From: an uncultured Victivallales bacterium
GTDB lineage: Bacteria; Verrucomicrobiota; Lentisphaeria; Victivallales; UBA1829
Direction: 5' to 3'
Assembly: GCA_944390795.1 (NCBI GenBank)
Contig: CALXRI010000001.1
Span: forward strand, 124,001-188,000
DNA length: 64,000 nucleotides
The notes beneath the pieces were generated by a model. That model had not been told where the DNA came from. It did not search any database and saw nothing but the letters and a program-made list of their open reading frames with translations. Shown here piece by piece: positions 24,664-34,700 of the stretch (position 1 is its first letter; each line of letters opens with the position of its first letter). A program made the position numbers and the translations under genes.

Positions 24664-26760
24664 TCAGCGGTTTTCAAGGGCCCGGATCCTGTCGCGCAGC
24701 TGGGCGGCGCGCTCGAATTCGAGATTGTCGGCGGCTTCCAGCATTTCCCGCTCGAGTTCCGCGAGAATCTCCTCGAAGTCGAGCCCTTCGAGATCCGCAG
24801 TTCCTGCGCGTGTGACTTTTCCTTTTTTCGCAGCGCGTCCGGAGGCGGATTTTTTCCCGTAGGAGGCGCGCTCCTCCCGGATGGCGAACGCTGCGGTTTC
24901 CGCGTCGAATTCGCGTGACGCCCGTTTCGTGCCGGAGGACGTTGTCTCTTTTCCCTTTGAGGAAAGTCCCATGACGTCGGTGATCGTTTCGCGGGCGGCC
25001 TTGATGATTGTCCGGGGCGTGATGTGGTGTTCCCGGTTGTATTCGGACTGTTTCCGCCGGCGTTCCTCCGTGGTGTCGATCAGCGACTTCATGCTGTCCG
25101 TAATGACATCGCCGTAAAGGATTACCCTGCCGTCGGCGTTCCGCGCGGCGCGCCCCGCCACCTGGATCAGGGAGCGCGAGGAGCGCAGGAAGCCCTCCTT
25201 GTCCGCGTCGAGAATCGCGACAAGCCGGATTTCCGGCAGGTCGATTCCCTCCCGCAGGAGATTGATTCCGACAATGCAGTCGAAATCGCCGCGCTTGAGT
25301 TCGGACAGGATGCGGACGCGTTCGATCACGTCGATTTCCGAATGCAGGTATTTCACCCGCAGCCCGAGCTCGCAGAGATAGTCGGAGAGCCGTTCCGCGC
25401 TCTTTTTGGTCAGCGTCGCGATGAGCGATCTTCCGCCGTGCTCGGTGCATTTGCGGATCTCCTCGATCACGTCGTCCACCTGCCCTTCGAGTTTCCGCAC
25501 TTCCACCGGCGGGTCGAGCAGTCCGGTCGGGCGGACGACCTGTTCGACGACCCGTCCGCCGGAGAGTTCCAGCTCGTAACTTCCCGGCGTGGCGGAGACG
25601 AAGATCACATCGCCGAGCAGCGACTGGAACTCCTCGAACTTGAGCGGACGGTTGTCCAGTGCGGAGGGCAGGCGGAAGCCGTGGTCCACGAGCGTCTGCT
25701 TCCTGCTCCGGTCGGCCTTGTACATCGCCTGCAGCTGCGGAATCGTCACATGCGATTCGTCGATGATCATGACGTAGTCCTTCGGGAAGAAGTCGAGCAG
25801 GCAGAACGGACGCGAACCGGGGGCGCGGCCGCCGAGATGGCGCGAATAGTTCTCAATGCCGGAGCAGTATCCGATCTCGCGCATCATTTCAACGTCGTAG
25901 TTCACGCGCTGGTAGAGGCGCTGCGCCTCGACGAGTTTTCCCTGGGATTCGAACCGTTTCACCTGTGCGCGCATCTCGGAGAGAATGCCCTCCATCGCGG
26001 CGTCGATCCGTTCCTGCGGCATCACGAAGTGGCGCGCGGGAAAGATCATGACGCGTTCCGGGCGGGACTTGACGCGTCCCGTGAGCAGTTCGCAGCGGGA
26101 GAGAGAATCGACCGAGTCGCCCCAGAACTCCACGCGGACGTACTCCTCCTTCTGGGCAAGATAGATGTCCACGCAGTCCCCGCGCACCCGGAACTGTCCG
26201 CGCTCGGGGGAGACGTCGTTCCGTTCGAACTGCACTTCGACCAGCTTCCGCAGGAGATCGTCGCGGTCGAGCGTCATGCCGACGTTCAGCGGGATGCACA
26301 TCTCCTCGTAGTCTTCGCGCGCGGTCAAGCCGTAAATGCACGATACGCTGGCGACTGCCATCACATCGCGCCGTTCCAGGAGCGACGCCGTCGCGGAGAG
26401 CCGCAGACGTTCGATGTTCTCGTTGATGCTGGCGTCCTTCGCAATGTAGGTGTCGGTCTGCGGGATGTAGGATTCCGGCAGATAGTAGTCGTAATAGCTG
26501 ATGAAGTATTCCACCGCGTTGTTCGGGAGGAATGACTTGAATTCGCTGTACAGCTGCGCCGCCAGCGTTTTGTTGTGGGAGAGCACCAGCGCGGGCCGGT
26601 TCACGGCGGTGAGCACGTTCGCCAGCGTGAACGTCTTGCCCGATCCGGTCACTCCGAGCAGTGTCTGATAACGCCGTCCTTCGCGCAGTCCCTGCACGAG
26701 TTCCCGGATTGCCTTCGGCTGATCGCCGGCGGGCTTGTATTCCGAAACCAGTTCAAACAT
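24664..26760 (-). CDS. uvrB: Excinuclease ABC subunit B
   Basis: The damage-verifying helicase of nucleotide excision repair, working with UvrA and UvrC. All hallmarks are present in 698 residues: Walker A GVTGSGKT (36-43), the beta-hairpin YYDYYLPESYIPQTDTYI, helicase motifs (DESHVTIPQLQAM, LVATLTKK-type IATLTKKSAERL, LREGIDLPE, QVAGRAARN), and the C-terminal UVR domain (EILAELEREMLEAADNLEFERAAQLRDRI), which binds UvrC. Its start overlaps the end of the epimerase-like gene by 8 nt, so it is translated from the thiL-tsaE operon. Confidence 0.97.
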   Translation of the reverse strand: MFELVSEYKPAGDQPKAIRELVQGLREGRRYQTLLGVTGSGKTFTLANVLTAVNRPALVLSHNKTLAAQLYSEFKSFLPNNAVEYFISYYDYYLPESYIPQTDTYIAKDASINENIERLRLSATASLLERRDVMAVASVSCIYGLTAREDYEEMCIPLNVGMTLDRDDLLRKLVEVQFERNDVSPERGQFRVRGDCVDIYLAQKEEYVRVEFWGDSVDSLSRCELLTGRVKSRPERVMIFPARHFVMPQERIDAAMEGILSEMRAQVKRFESQGKLVEAQRLYQRVNYDVEMMREIGYCSGIENYSRHLGGRAPGSRPFCLLDFFPKDYVMIIDESHVTIPQLQAMYKADRSRKQTLVDHGFRLPSALDNRPLKFEEFQSLLGDVIFVSATPGSYELELSGGRVVEQVVRPTGLLDPPVEVRKLEGQVDDVIEEIRKCTEHGGRSLIATLTKKSAERLSDYLCELGLRVKYLHSEIDVIERVRILSELKRGDFDCIVGINLLREGIDLPEIRLVAILDADKEGFLRSSRSLIQVAGRAARNADGRVILYGDVITDSMKSLIDTTEERRRKQSEYNREHHITPRTIIKAARETITDVMGLSSKGKETTSSGTKRASREFDAETAAFAIREERASYGKKSASGRAAKKGKVTRAGTADLEGLDFEEILAELEREMLEAADNLEFERAAQLRDRIRALENR

Positions 26761-27526
26761 TTTCCTGCGCTCCTTTTCTGCAAAACAGCTCGGGGACGCC
26801 TTCCTTCAGCATGTCGCGGACGATCTCCTCGACGCCGCGTTCCGGCCGCCAGGTAAAATACTTCTCCAGACGTCCGGTGTCCAGTGAAAAAACGGGAATT
26901 TCCCGCCGGCTTTCGTCGTCGGTGATCCGCAGGACATGGCCTGTTGCGCACTCGCAGACGGCGGTCAGCTCCAGCAGCGAAACGCTCGCCCGGGGTCCGC
27001 CCGACACGTGATACACTCCCGGGCGGAACGACCTGATCTGCTCGGCGACCAGTGCGGCGAGGTCCGCAGCGTGCAGAAGATCGAACACCTGTTTCCCGCT
27101 GCCGCCGAAAGACACGTAGCGCAGCGTGTTTGTTCCGTGAAGATGGGCGGAGAGCCATGCGAGACTTGTTCCCGTTCCGCCGATTTCGCAGCAGCGGTCG
27201 AGTATGACGTTGTCCGGCACGTTCCGCTCCTGGAAGCGTTCCGAAATTCCTTTGGAAGAAACGCCGGGCGTCGGTTGCTCCTCCGAGAGCATGAAGCGGG
27301 TTTCGTATTCGTCATAGTTTTCCCCGAAGAGACGCTTCCGGTCGAGACTGCGCGCCGCGTCGGCGAGAAACACGATCCGGCCGGGAAAATCCGCCGCGAC
27401 CGTTTCCAGTTCCGTTTCCGCGCCGCAGAAGACCAGCGTCTCCGTTTCAGCGGACACGTTCGCGAGCGCCGCGCCGAGACACTGCGCGAGAAAACCGTCC
27501 GTCCCCGTTACCGTGACATTCCGCAT
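26753..27526 (-). CDS. Shortened, probably inactive NAD-dependent epimerase-like protein
   Basis: A 257-residue short-chain dehydrogenase/epimerase relative. The N-terminal Rossmann motif is VTGTDGFLAQ, with the third glycine changed to Ala. A later stretch, YVSFGGSGKQVFDLLHAADLAALV, is close to CDP-paratose 2-epimerase-like enzymes, but the segment that should hold the catalytic Tyr/Ser-x-x-x-Lys is missing: the chain passes from GISERF directly to VPDNVILDRC. It is about 90 residues shorter than active relatives of about 345. The start at 27526 follows the tsaE stop by 11 nt. A ligand-binding or structural role, or decay, is inferred. Confidence 0.7.
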   Translation of the reverse strand: MRNVTVTGTDGFLAQCLGAALANVSAETETLVFCGAETELETVAADFPGRIVFLADAARSLDRKRLFGENYDEYETRFMLSEEQPTPGVSSKGISERFQERNVPDNVILDRCCEIGGTGTSLAWLSAHLHGTNTLRYVSFGGSGKQVFDLLHAADLAALVAEQIRSFRPGVYHVSGGPRASVSLLELTAVCECATGHVLRITDDESRREIPVFSLDTGRLEKYFTWRPERGVEEIVRDMLKEGVPELFCRKGAQENV

Positions 27527-27537
27527 CGGCAGAGCTC

Positions 27538-27972
27538 TCAGTCCGGCTGTTCCACGGTGATGACGCGTTCTTCCTCCGTTTCGCCGCGCCGGATGTCCAC
27601 GTAGACCGTGTGCGGGGGAAAAAGCCCCTGAATCCGCTCCGGCCACTCGATCAGCGCGACGCCGTCCGCCGCATAGAGGAATTCGTCGATCCCGAAGGCC
27701 AGCGCGGCATCCGGACTGTCGATCCGGTAGAGATCGAGATGGAAGAAGATTCCCTTTTCAAACGGATATTCCTGCACGATCGTGAAAGTGGGACTGGAGA
27801 CCGGCTCCGTGATGCCGAGTGCGTGCGCGAATCCCGAGGCGAACACTGTTTTCCCTGCGCCGAGATCGCCGTGCAGGGCGTAAACCGAACCGGGGCGTGT
27901 CCGAGCGGCAAGTGCTGCCGCCACGGCTTTCGTCTCCTCCGGCGAGGAGGTCCTATACAGTTTCTTTTTCAT
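27538..27972 (-). CDS. tsaE: tRNA t6A biosynthesis ATPase TsaE
   Basis: Part of the TsaB-TsaD-TsaE complex that makes N6-threonylcarbamoyladenosine at position 37 of ANN-decoding tRNAs. The 144-residue protein has the P-loop GDLGAGKT near residue 35, the SSPTFTIVQEY motif and LDLYRIDSP near 80, and LIEWPERI near 108. It overlaps the thiL end by 20 nt and precedes the epimerase-like gene. A Sua5-type protein for the preceding step of the pathway is encoded at 57.5 kb. Confidence 0.94.
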   Translation of the reverse strand: MKKKLYRTSSPEETKAVAAALAARTRPGSVYALHGDLGAGKTVFASGFAHALGITEPVSSPTFTIVQEYPFEKGIFFHLDLYRIDSPDAALAFGIDEFLYAADGVALIEWPERIQGLFPPHTVYVDIRRGETEEERVITVEQPD

Positions 27973-28858
27973 GGAAATGATCGAATCCTGTCTTCAGTTT
28001 GTTCCATTTCAAATGCTCCAGACCGGAAACGGCGCCCGGTGCTCCTTCGGTAAAACGCCCGATGCAGCTGAGCGGCGTTTCAGGGAACGGCCATGCCGCC
28101 TCCAGCTCCTCGGAAAGCGGAGGAGGAAGGGCGAAAATCAGTTCATAGTCCTCGCCGTCTCCGAGTGCGCCCTCGATTGTCGCGCCGCGCCGCAGGGGAA
28201 TCCGGAGCGGATCCAGCACAAGCGCGCATCCGGACGCGTCGGCGATCCGCGCCGCATCCTTGAGCAGCCCGTCGCTGACATCCATCATCGCATGCGTGAA
28301 ACGTCCGGCGAGAAAACGAGCCTCCTCCAGACGCGGTTTGAATTCAAGATGATGCCCGGAATGAAATGCGTTGCCGAACGCGCCCGTGGCATACAGGAGA
28401 TCGCCGGTTTTCGCGCCGGAGCGCAGGCAGAGCTTTCCGCGTTCGACGTTTCCGAGAATTGTCAGGGAGCAGACCTCCCCTTTCGTGAACAGGCGCGCAA
28501 TGTCACCGCCGATCACGGAGACGCCGTGCGCCGCCGCCGTTTCCGCGAGAGATGAATGAAAATCCGTGAGCCAGATTTCATCCACGGGGTTCAATGCCAG
28601 CGTCACCAGCGCATGAGTCGGAACTCCGCCCATTGCGGCAATGTCGCTGATGTTCCGGTGCAGCAGCTTTCTTGCGGCATAGGCCGGGGGGCATCCTTCC
28701 AGATAATGAACCGAGGAAACAACCTGATCCGCGGCGGCAAGCAGCAGACGGTCCGATCCCGTGTCAAGCACGGCGCAGTCGTCGCCGGGTCCGACCAGAA
28801 TGTCCGGTCCCTGCGCAAACATTCCGGCAAGTTTCTTTGTGAAATCTTCTTCGTTCAT
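27953..28858 (-). CDS. thiL: Thiamine-monophosphate kinase
   Basis: Phosphorylates thiamine monophosphate to the cofactor thiamine diphosphate with ATP. The 301-residue protein carries the ThiL/PurM-like motifs GPGDDCAVLD near residue 23, NISDIAAMGGVP near 69, SVIGGDIAR near 115, MMDVSDGLLKDAARIA near 190 and GDGEDYELIFALP near 235. RBS GGAGAA lies just upstream. It is the first gene of thiL-tsaE-epimerase-uvrB. thiC lies in another operon at 39 kb. Confidence 0.95.
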   Translation of the reverse strand: MNEEDFTKKLAGMFAQGPDILVGPGDDCAVLDTGSDRLLLAAADQVVSSVHYLEGCPPAYAARKLLHRNISDIAAMGGVPTHALVTLALNPVDEIWLTDFHSSLAETAAAHGVSVIGGDIARLFTKGEVCSLTILGNVERGKLCLRSGAKTGDLLYATGAFGNAFHSGHHLEFKPRLEEARFLAGRFTHAMMDVSDGLLKDAARIADASGCALVLDPLRIPLRRGATIEGALGDGEDYELIFALPPPLSEELEAAWPFPETPLSCIGRFTEGAPGAVSGLEHLKWNKLKTGFDHFHEKETV

Positions 28859-28883
28859 TGCGTTCTCCGATTCTGCAACCTTG

Positions 28884-28913
28884 ATAATCTACTGATTTTT
28901 TCCCGCCCATCAA
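28884..28913 (-). promoter_or_regulatory. Promoter candidate for thiL
   Basis: On the minus strand TTGATG (plus 28908-28913), 18-bp spacer, GATTAT (plus 28884-28889), 26 nt before the thiL ATG. The -10 box is weak. Confidence 0.35.
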
Positions 28914-28944
28914 ATAAAAAATGAAATATTTCACACTTTTTTAT

Positions 28945-28973
28945 TTGAATCCTTTTCCGCGCGGGAATATCTT
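28945..28973 (+). promoter_or_regulatory. Promoter for the 180-residue exported protein
   Basis: TTGAAT (28945-28950), 17-bp spacer, TATCTT (28968-28973). It diverges from the thiL promoter and gives a leader of about 35 nt before the ATG at 29015. Confidence 0.5.
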
Positions 28974-29014
28974 TGGAAACAGAAAGTCCGAATCCGGTGT
29001 TTCAGAGAGGCATT

Positions 29015-29557
29015 ATGAAGAAGAATCCGTTCCTGATCTGCGGCATTGCGTTTTTTTTCTCCGCATTTCCATTTTCCTTTCCCGGAGCCGGAGCTCCGCT
29101 TGAAGATCCGTTCCGTTTGGAGGAGAGTCTTGCGCGGGAACTTTCCGCGGCCGCCCGGCGCGGCGTGCGTCATCTTGCTTCGCTGCAAAAGCAAAACGGC
29201 GCATTTTCGGACGATCCGGATTCCGACCGCCGGATTGCGGCTTTGATCGGAGCGTTTGCCGGTGAGGAGGAGGATCTGAAAACGGCTCTGCGGAATCACC
29301 GTCCGCCGGAAGGAACGGCACGCACCGGAAAGAAATCCGCGCCGGATCCGGAATCGGAAGGCTGCCGCGAACTGTTTGAACTGGTCCGCGCACTTCGGAA
29401 AGCGGAGAAAGGCCCTCTGTTTCCGAAGCGTTTCCGTGCGTGGCGGCGCGATGCGGCGGAACGTCTGCTGGAAACTCAGAATGCCGAAGGCGCATGGGGA
29501 AACGCGCGCGGCACATTTTACGCCCTTTGTGCGATCCGTCTGATTTTTCTGATTTGA
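29015..29557 (+). CDS. Exported protein with terpene-cyclase-like repeats
   Basis: A 180-residue protein with a signal peptide (about 1-26, KKNPFLICGIAFFFSAFPFSF). The ATG at 29015 has GAGAGG 4 nt upstream; an earlier in-frame ATG at 28973 lies in the promoter and lacks a signal. Two stretches, HLASLQKQNGAFSDD and LLETQNAEGAWGN followed by FYALCAI, resemble the QW/prenyltransferase repeats of alpha6-alpha6 toroids, but only about two are present, too few for a full enzyme. A lone binding or structural module is likely; function unknown. Confidence 0.6.
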   Translation: MKKNPFLICGIAFFFSAFPFSFPGAGAPLEDPFRLEESLARELSAAARRGVRHLASLQKQNGAFSDDPDSDRRIAALIGAFAGEEEDLKTALRNHRPPEGTARTGKKSAPDPESEGCRELFELVRALRKAEKGPLFPKRFRAWRRDAAERLLETQNAEGAWGNARGTFYALCAIRLIFLI

Positions 29558-29582
29558 CTCTTGACGGACCGCGGGATATTGT
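29554..29582 (+). promoter_or_regulatory. Strong promoter for the Lys-rich exported protein
   Basis: TTGACT (29554-29559), 17-bp spacer, TATTGT (29577-29582). The -35 box overlaps the stop codon of the preceding gene. The ATG follows at 29626. Confidence 0.6.
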
Positions 29583-29625
29583 ACAGGCATTTTCACTAAA
29601 AAAATACAGAAAAAAGGAGTGTTCC

Positions 29626-30198
29626 ATGTCGTTTCTCAAACACATTCTTCCGGCGGCTCTTTTTGCCGTGTCCCTCGTTTTCGCGACTGAAACCGGCGCT
29701 CAGGAAACGCAGGAGAAAAACCCGTTTTCCCGTGAGATCTCCGCGGTAAAACGTGCGGAGAAACGTCTCCAGAAGGCGAAAAGCGCCTCGGCTAAGAAAA
29801 GAGCCGAAGCCAATTTGAAAAAAGAACAGGAGAAACTGGCGGAAGCGTTGAAGGAGGAGACGGAAAAATACGAGAAGACTCTGAAGGCGGTCGAGGAAGA
29901 GCTGAAACAGAAGACGGAAAAAGAAGGCGACAGCGAAAAGAACGCCGCACAGATTGAAAAGCTGGAGGCAAAAAAGGCGGCCTGCGAGGAAAGGATCGAA
30001 AAGCTGAAAGCCTTTGCAGCCCTTGATTCCGCTGCTGAAAAGTCCGCCAAAAAGGATGACAAGGATACGAAGAAAGAGACAAAGTCCGAGAAGAAGGATA
30101 CGAAGAAAGAGACAAAGTCCGAGAAGAAGGATACGAAGAAAGAGACAAAGTCCGAGAAGAAGGATACGAAGAAAGAGAAGAAATCAAAAAAGAAATGA
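29626..30198 (+). CDS. Exported coiled-coil protein with Lys-rich repeat tail
   Basis: A 190-residue protein starting at an ATG with AAGGAG 6 nt upstream. A signal peptide (FLKHILPAALFAVSLVFATETGAQ) is followed by a long, highly charged coiled coil (about 35-130) and a C-terminal tail of three full copies plus a partial copy of KDTKKETKSEK, coded by a 33-bp tandem repeat. The tail is strongly basic and could bind nucleic acid, peptidoglycan or LPS phosphates in the periplasm (inference). No enzyme domain is visible, and repeat number may vary between strains. Confidence 0.72.
   Translation: MSFLKHILPAALFAVSLVFATETGAQETQEKNPFSREISAVKRAEKRLQKAKSASAKKRAEANLKKEQEKLAEALKEETEKYEKTLKAVEEELKQKTEKEGDSEKNAAQIEKLEAKKAACEERIEKLKAFAALDSAAEKSAKKDDKDTKKETKSEKKDTKKETKSEKKDTKKETKSEKKDTKKEKKSKKK
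30061..30177 (+). repeat. 33-bp coding tandem repeat
   Basis: Three exact copies at 30061-30093, 30094-30126 and 30127-30159, then the first 18 bp of a fourth. Each codes for the 11-residue unit KDTKKETKSEK. The copies are identical at the DNA level, which points to recent expansion. Confidence 0.92.
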
Positions 30199-30216
30199 TC
30201 CGGCATTTCTCTTCCA

Positions 30217-31743
30217 ATGCCTCATTTTGAATGGATTCATCTGATCTGTGCCGGCGCAGTTGCAGCTGCGGCGCTTCTGGTCGTGCTGCATATCCTTTTC
30301 ACGATGCGCGACGATTCCGAACGGGCATCCATGTGGATCATTCTCGTCCTCTGTCTGCCGGTTGCCGGCATTGTGCTTTATCTGCTTGCCGGGATCACGC
30401 GCCGGAATACCCTGGGAAAACGGATTTCTCACGCGGTTGAGGAGTTTCTCAGGAACCGCGGCGAGGCGGAACACCGCGGACTCAGGGAGTACCGGGACGC
30501 CATGGAACGTTTTGTCAGCGACGGCGGTTCCCGGGAAAGCACCATGAGTCACCGCCGGATGCTGGATGCGCTGATCCGCGCTTCGCTTGAGGACCCCGCG
30601 TCAGCGTCCATGATTCCCGGAACCGTTCCGCTTTCCGGCAACCGCCTGGAACTGCTGTGCGACGGTTCCGCCGCATATCCGGCCATGATCGAATGCATCC
30701 GTTCCGCCCGTCACAACATCAACATGCAGACTTTCATTTTCGCGGACGACCGTTTCGGACGGATCATGATGGGGGAACTTCGGAAAAAAGCGCTCGAGGG
30801 CGTTCAGGTGCGTGTGATCTGTGACCGCTTCGGCAGCTTCAAGTCTCTCTTTTCCCTGTTCTTCCTTCCCTACCTGAAACGGACTCCGAACCTGCATGTG
30901 ATCCCCTTTTCCAACACATCGCTCCTGACTCCGTGGCGGATTCAGCTCCGGAACCACCGGAAACTGCTTGTCGTCGACGGCCGAACCGCGTTCATCGGCG
31001 GGCTGAACATCAGTGAAGAGAATTTCAAGTGGTTCACGCGTCCGGAAAGGGAAATCCATGATTTCCACTGCCGTCTGACCGGTCCCGCCGTCGGGGAGCT
31101 CCAGTATGCGTTTCTCTGCGACTGGTTCTACGCGTCGCGCGACCGCGAAGCGCTTTTCACACGCGATTTCTTTCCCGTTCCGGAAGCGTGCGGAGACTCC
31201 GTTGTCCGCACGGTTCCAAGCGGGCATGGCTACTTGTTTGAAGGTTCGGAGAAAGTGTTTTTCACAGCCGCTTCCACCGCGCGGAAATCCATCTGGATCA
31301 TTACGCCTTACTTTGCTCCGTCGAAGGATTTCTCCAAGGCGCTCCGGATGGCGTCCGCGCGCGGTGTGGATGTCCGCCTGATCGTGCCGCGCAACAACAA
31401 CCACTGGTATGTCAAGATGGCGGCGCGCAGTTTCTACGAGTCGCTGACCGGAAACGGCGTGCGGATCTTCGAGCGGCTCGGAACCTTCACGCATGCGAAA
31501 GCGATGCTGGTCGACGGGGAGTGGGCATATTTCGGTTCCAGCAACTGCGACATCCGCAGTTTCAGACTGAACTACGAGCTGGATCTTCTGGTCTCGCAGG
31601 GAGATTTTCCGGAAGTTCTTCACCGCCAGTTCCTGGAAGAACTGAGGAATTCCGCGGAGATCACCCCGCGCGATCTTGCCTCCCGGAGCGTTCCGCAGAA
31701 GCTTCTGGAAAGCATCTGCGCCCTGATGACGCCGGTGCTTTGA
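30217..31743 (+). CDS. cls: Cardiolipin synthase (phospholipase D family)
   Basis: Makes cardiolipin from phosphatidylglycerol at the inner membrane. The 508-residue protein has two N-terminal membrane helices (about 8-28 and 38-60) and two PLD domains with HKD motifs NHRKLLVVDG near residue 247 and THAKAMLVDGEWAYFGSSN near 425, as in bacterial ClsA. The start lies 18 nt after the preceding gene and has no clear Shine-Dalgarno site, so it may depend on translational coupling. No later Met would keep both helices. Confidence 0.92.
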   Translation: MPHFEWIHLICAGAVAAAALLVVLHILFTMRDDSERASMWIILVLCLPVAGIVLYLLAGITRRNTLGKRISHAVEEFLRNRGEAEHRGLREYRDAMERFVSDGGSRESTMSHRRMLDALIRASLEDPASASMIPGTVPLSGNRLELLCDGSAAYPAMIECIRSARHNINMQTFIFADDRFGRIMMGELRKKALEGVQVRVICDRFGSFKSLFSLFFLPYLKRTPNLHVIPFSNTSLLTPWRIQLRNHRKLLVVDGRTAFIGGLNISEENFKWFTRPEREIHDFHCRLTGPAVGELQYAFLCDWFYASRDREALFTRDFFPVPEACGDSVVRTVPSGHGYLFEGSEKVFFTAASTARKSIWIITPYFAPSKDFSKALRMASARGVDVRLIVPRNNNHWYVKMAARSFYESLTGNGVRIFERLGTFTHAKAMLVDGEWAYFGSSNCDIRSFRLNYELDLLVSQGDFPEVLHRQFLEELRNSAEITPRDLASRSVPQKLLESICALMTPVL

Positions 31744-31788
31744 ACTCCGTTCGGAAATTCTGTCCGGATCTTCCTTTCCGTGCGGACG

Positions 31789-34700
31789 TTATGAATGCAG
31801 CAGTTTCCAGACGCGATAGTATTCCGAAATTCCCCATGCCTGCGCGCCGCAGCCGCGCTGCGCATGCGGATAATCGCCGTCGAGAATTTCAGCCAGCTGG
31901 GAAATGCATCCGTCGTTCATGATCAGCGAACACGAGGAGAGCAGTGCGCGGGCGGTCCGCCGTCCCGCCTGTCCGTAAGTCATGAAATACGCTTCGCAGT
32001 AGGCGGGGAATTGCCAGGTCCATGCGGTTCCGTTGTGATAAGCCACTTTGCGCCGGGTGTCCTCGTCGCCTTCATAGTGTCCCTGATAGGGATGACGCGG
32101 ATCATTCAGCAGCGTTCCGGAGGCGCTGTAAATCGCGAGTGCATAGTCGGTTTTCCGGTCCGCCAGACTGCGGATCGCGCCCGGAATCAGAAGTCCGGAA
32201 CAGGCGTTCAGCATCCGCACCGCCCTGTCATGGTCGCGGAGTGCCCCAAGCGTCAGCGCGTAGAGCTGGTTCGGGCGCAGGTGGTCGTCCGCCACGGCTT
32301 CGGCCGCCGGAGTGCCGGGTTCGCAGTGAAGACAGTCGGAAAGGTAGCCGCGTTCCTCCGAGACATAATATTTCGCAATGGAGTCGGCGACACGAAGCGA
32401 ACGCGCTTTCCATTGCGCTCCCCCCCCTTCGCCGAGAGCCTCGGAAAGGAAACGCAGCGCACCGAACCACAGCGCCTGGATTTCAATCGGGTAGCCCTGG
32501 CGCGGCGTGCCGGCCGGATAATTCGTATCCATCCATGTGAAATGGGACGGACTGAAGACAAGCATGGAGTCCGGATCGACGGTGATTCCGTTTGGCGTGC
32601 CGGCGAGCAGCCCCTCCGCAAGGGCGACGAGTGTTTCGAGAAGCGTTTTCCCGTTTTTCACCCGTTCGCGCAGAAAATCATGTCCGCCTTCCGCGAGGCA
32701 GAGATCGCGGCACGCTGTGAACAGCCAGAGCTGTGCGTCGGAGGTGTCGCGGTTGTCGGCGTTTCCTCCGAAGATCATGTTCGGAATGGTGCCGTTCTGA
32801 GCGTATGAGGCGAACTGGAGGAGAATCGCCTTGACATGGGTCCGGAATTCCGGCGCGGCAATCAGTCCGCGTGCCGCGATCAGCGTATCGCGTCCCCAGT
32901 CGAGAAACCACGGATAACCTGCGATTACCGTTTTCAGGTCTCCGCGCTTCACGATGAACTGTGAAAGCGCGGTCAGCATGGTGTTTTCCACGGAGGTGTC
33001 GCGCTTCCGGTCGAATGCCGCCTCGCTGACCATGGCCGGAGGAATTTTCGGCGAGTCGGGCGAAGTCAGCATCTGGCCTGCGATATGGAGCGCTTCGCCT
33101 CCGGCGAGCTGCACCGAGAAATAGCCGGGACTGAAAAGATCGCTGTTGGGCTCCAGTCCGCGCGAAGCCTCTTTTTCCTGCCAGATCATGTAGGTCCACT
33201 CGTCATCGCGCTGGAAATGTCCTTTTGACGCGCTCACGGAGAGAATCCGGTCCGGAGCGGGATGGAATTCAAATCCGGCTTCGGAATTTTTGACGAGTCC
33301 GGGCCAGTAGCGTTCGGGTCCCATGGAGGCTTTGGTTTCCTCGTGGAACGAACGGTCCTCGATATCGGGCCGGATGATGATCTTTACCGGCGTGTCGTCG
33401 CAGAGCCGGCGGCTTTTTCCCTCGCAGGAGGAGCGCGACAGCGTCAGCATCACGGCGTTTTCATCATAAAGGATCTCCTGCTTGACACGGATTTCCACGA
33501 ACATGCCGTTTCCGACGGGCAGTTCATATTCCCAGACGCCTCCTCCGTTTCCGGCAATGTGAAACTCCCTCAGACAGTCGATGGAAAACTCCTGAATGCG
33601 TGCATGATGCACCGCCCACATCCGGAAACGCCGGAGCATGATATGGCGGTTGACCGGATAATCGGGATTCAGATTGCCGAGCAGAAGCGCGTCGTAGCGG
33701 CTCCGCAGCTCGCCGGGTTCCACGGGCATCCAGATCAGGGCGCCGCGCCCGTTCGCCTGAAGGAAGTTGCGTTTGCCGCGCCGCAGTTCCTCCGTGCCGT
33801 AGGAGAGTTTGAACTCTTTCACATCCTCGGCCAGAAACACGACGGGGGAAACCATCCGTTCCAGTTTGTCCGTTCCGAATACCGAAAGAATGAGACTTGC
33901 CTTCCGGTGTTCGCGCGGAACCGGCACGGGAGGCAGCAGTGCGAAAAATCCTCCGGATGTTTCCCGCAGGCTGTTCGTGAGCGAAATGATCTTTCCGTCG
34001 ACTGAAAAACAGACGCGGAAGCGGCATGGGGCCTTGACCAGCAGGAAATGTTCCGGGGGAATCATGACGGCGCGTTTAGCGTCCTCCGGCCAGTTCCAGG
34101 TTGCAAGCGGCGTTTCCGTTTCTTCGCCGCAGAGTCCGCGCAGGAACTTCTCCGGAGAGTGCAGCAGCTGTTCCGCCGCGGATGCCGCATCCGGGCCGCA
34201 GGCGATGATGGAATGGTTTCTGGCGACTAGTGCGCGGAACGCCATTGCGGAGGCTTCCTGACGCTCCAGTTTGTCCGGCAGGAAACGATCGCGCGCCTCC
34301 AGTTCGATGATGCGTTCCAGCACGTGTTTGTCCGCGCACAGGCAGACGATCTGGCCGCCGGCGAGCATCAGGGAACGCCGTCCGCCGGAGGTCCGGACAA
34401 GGCTGATCCGTCTTCCGCTGATCAGGTCATGCACGGTTTCAGCGTCGAACGGCGCGGAATAGATGTTCCATGTCACATTGGTGCTTTTCCCCGTTTCCAG
34501 GTTGATTGCGACAATCACGGAGTGTATCCCCTCCGCGTCGCTTCTGCCGACAATCACGCCGTAGGGCGTGCCGGAGTCGATGAAGTTCACCGTCGCGCCG
34601 TTGTGGAACGCCGGATGCGCCGCAAGAATTGTGTTGAGGCGGCCGATCAGCTCGATCTGATTGGGAACCGCGCCCCAGTTCAGGGCGGAGGATTCGTGCA

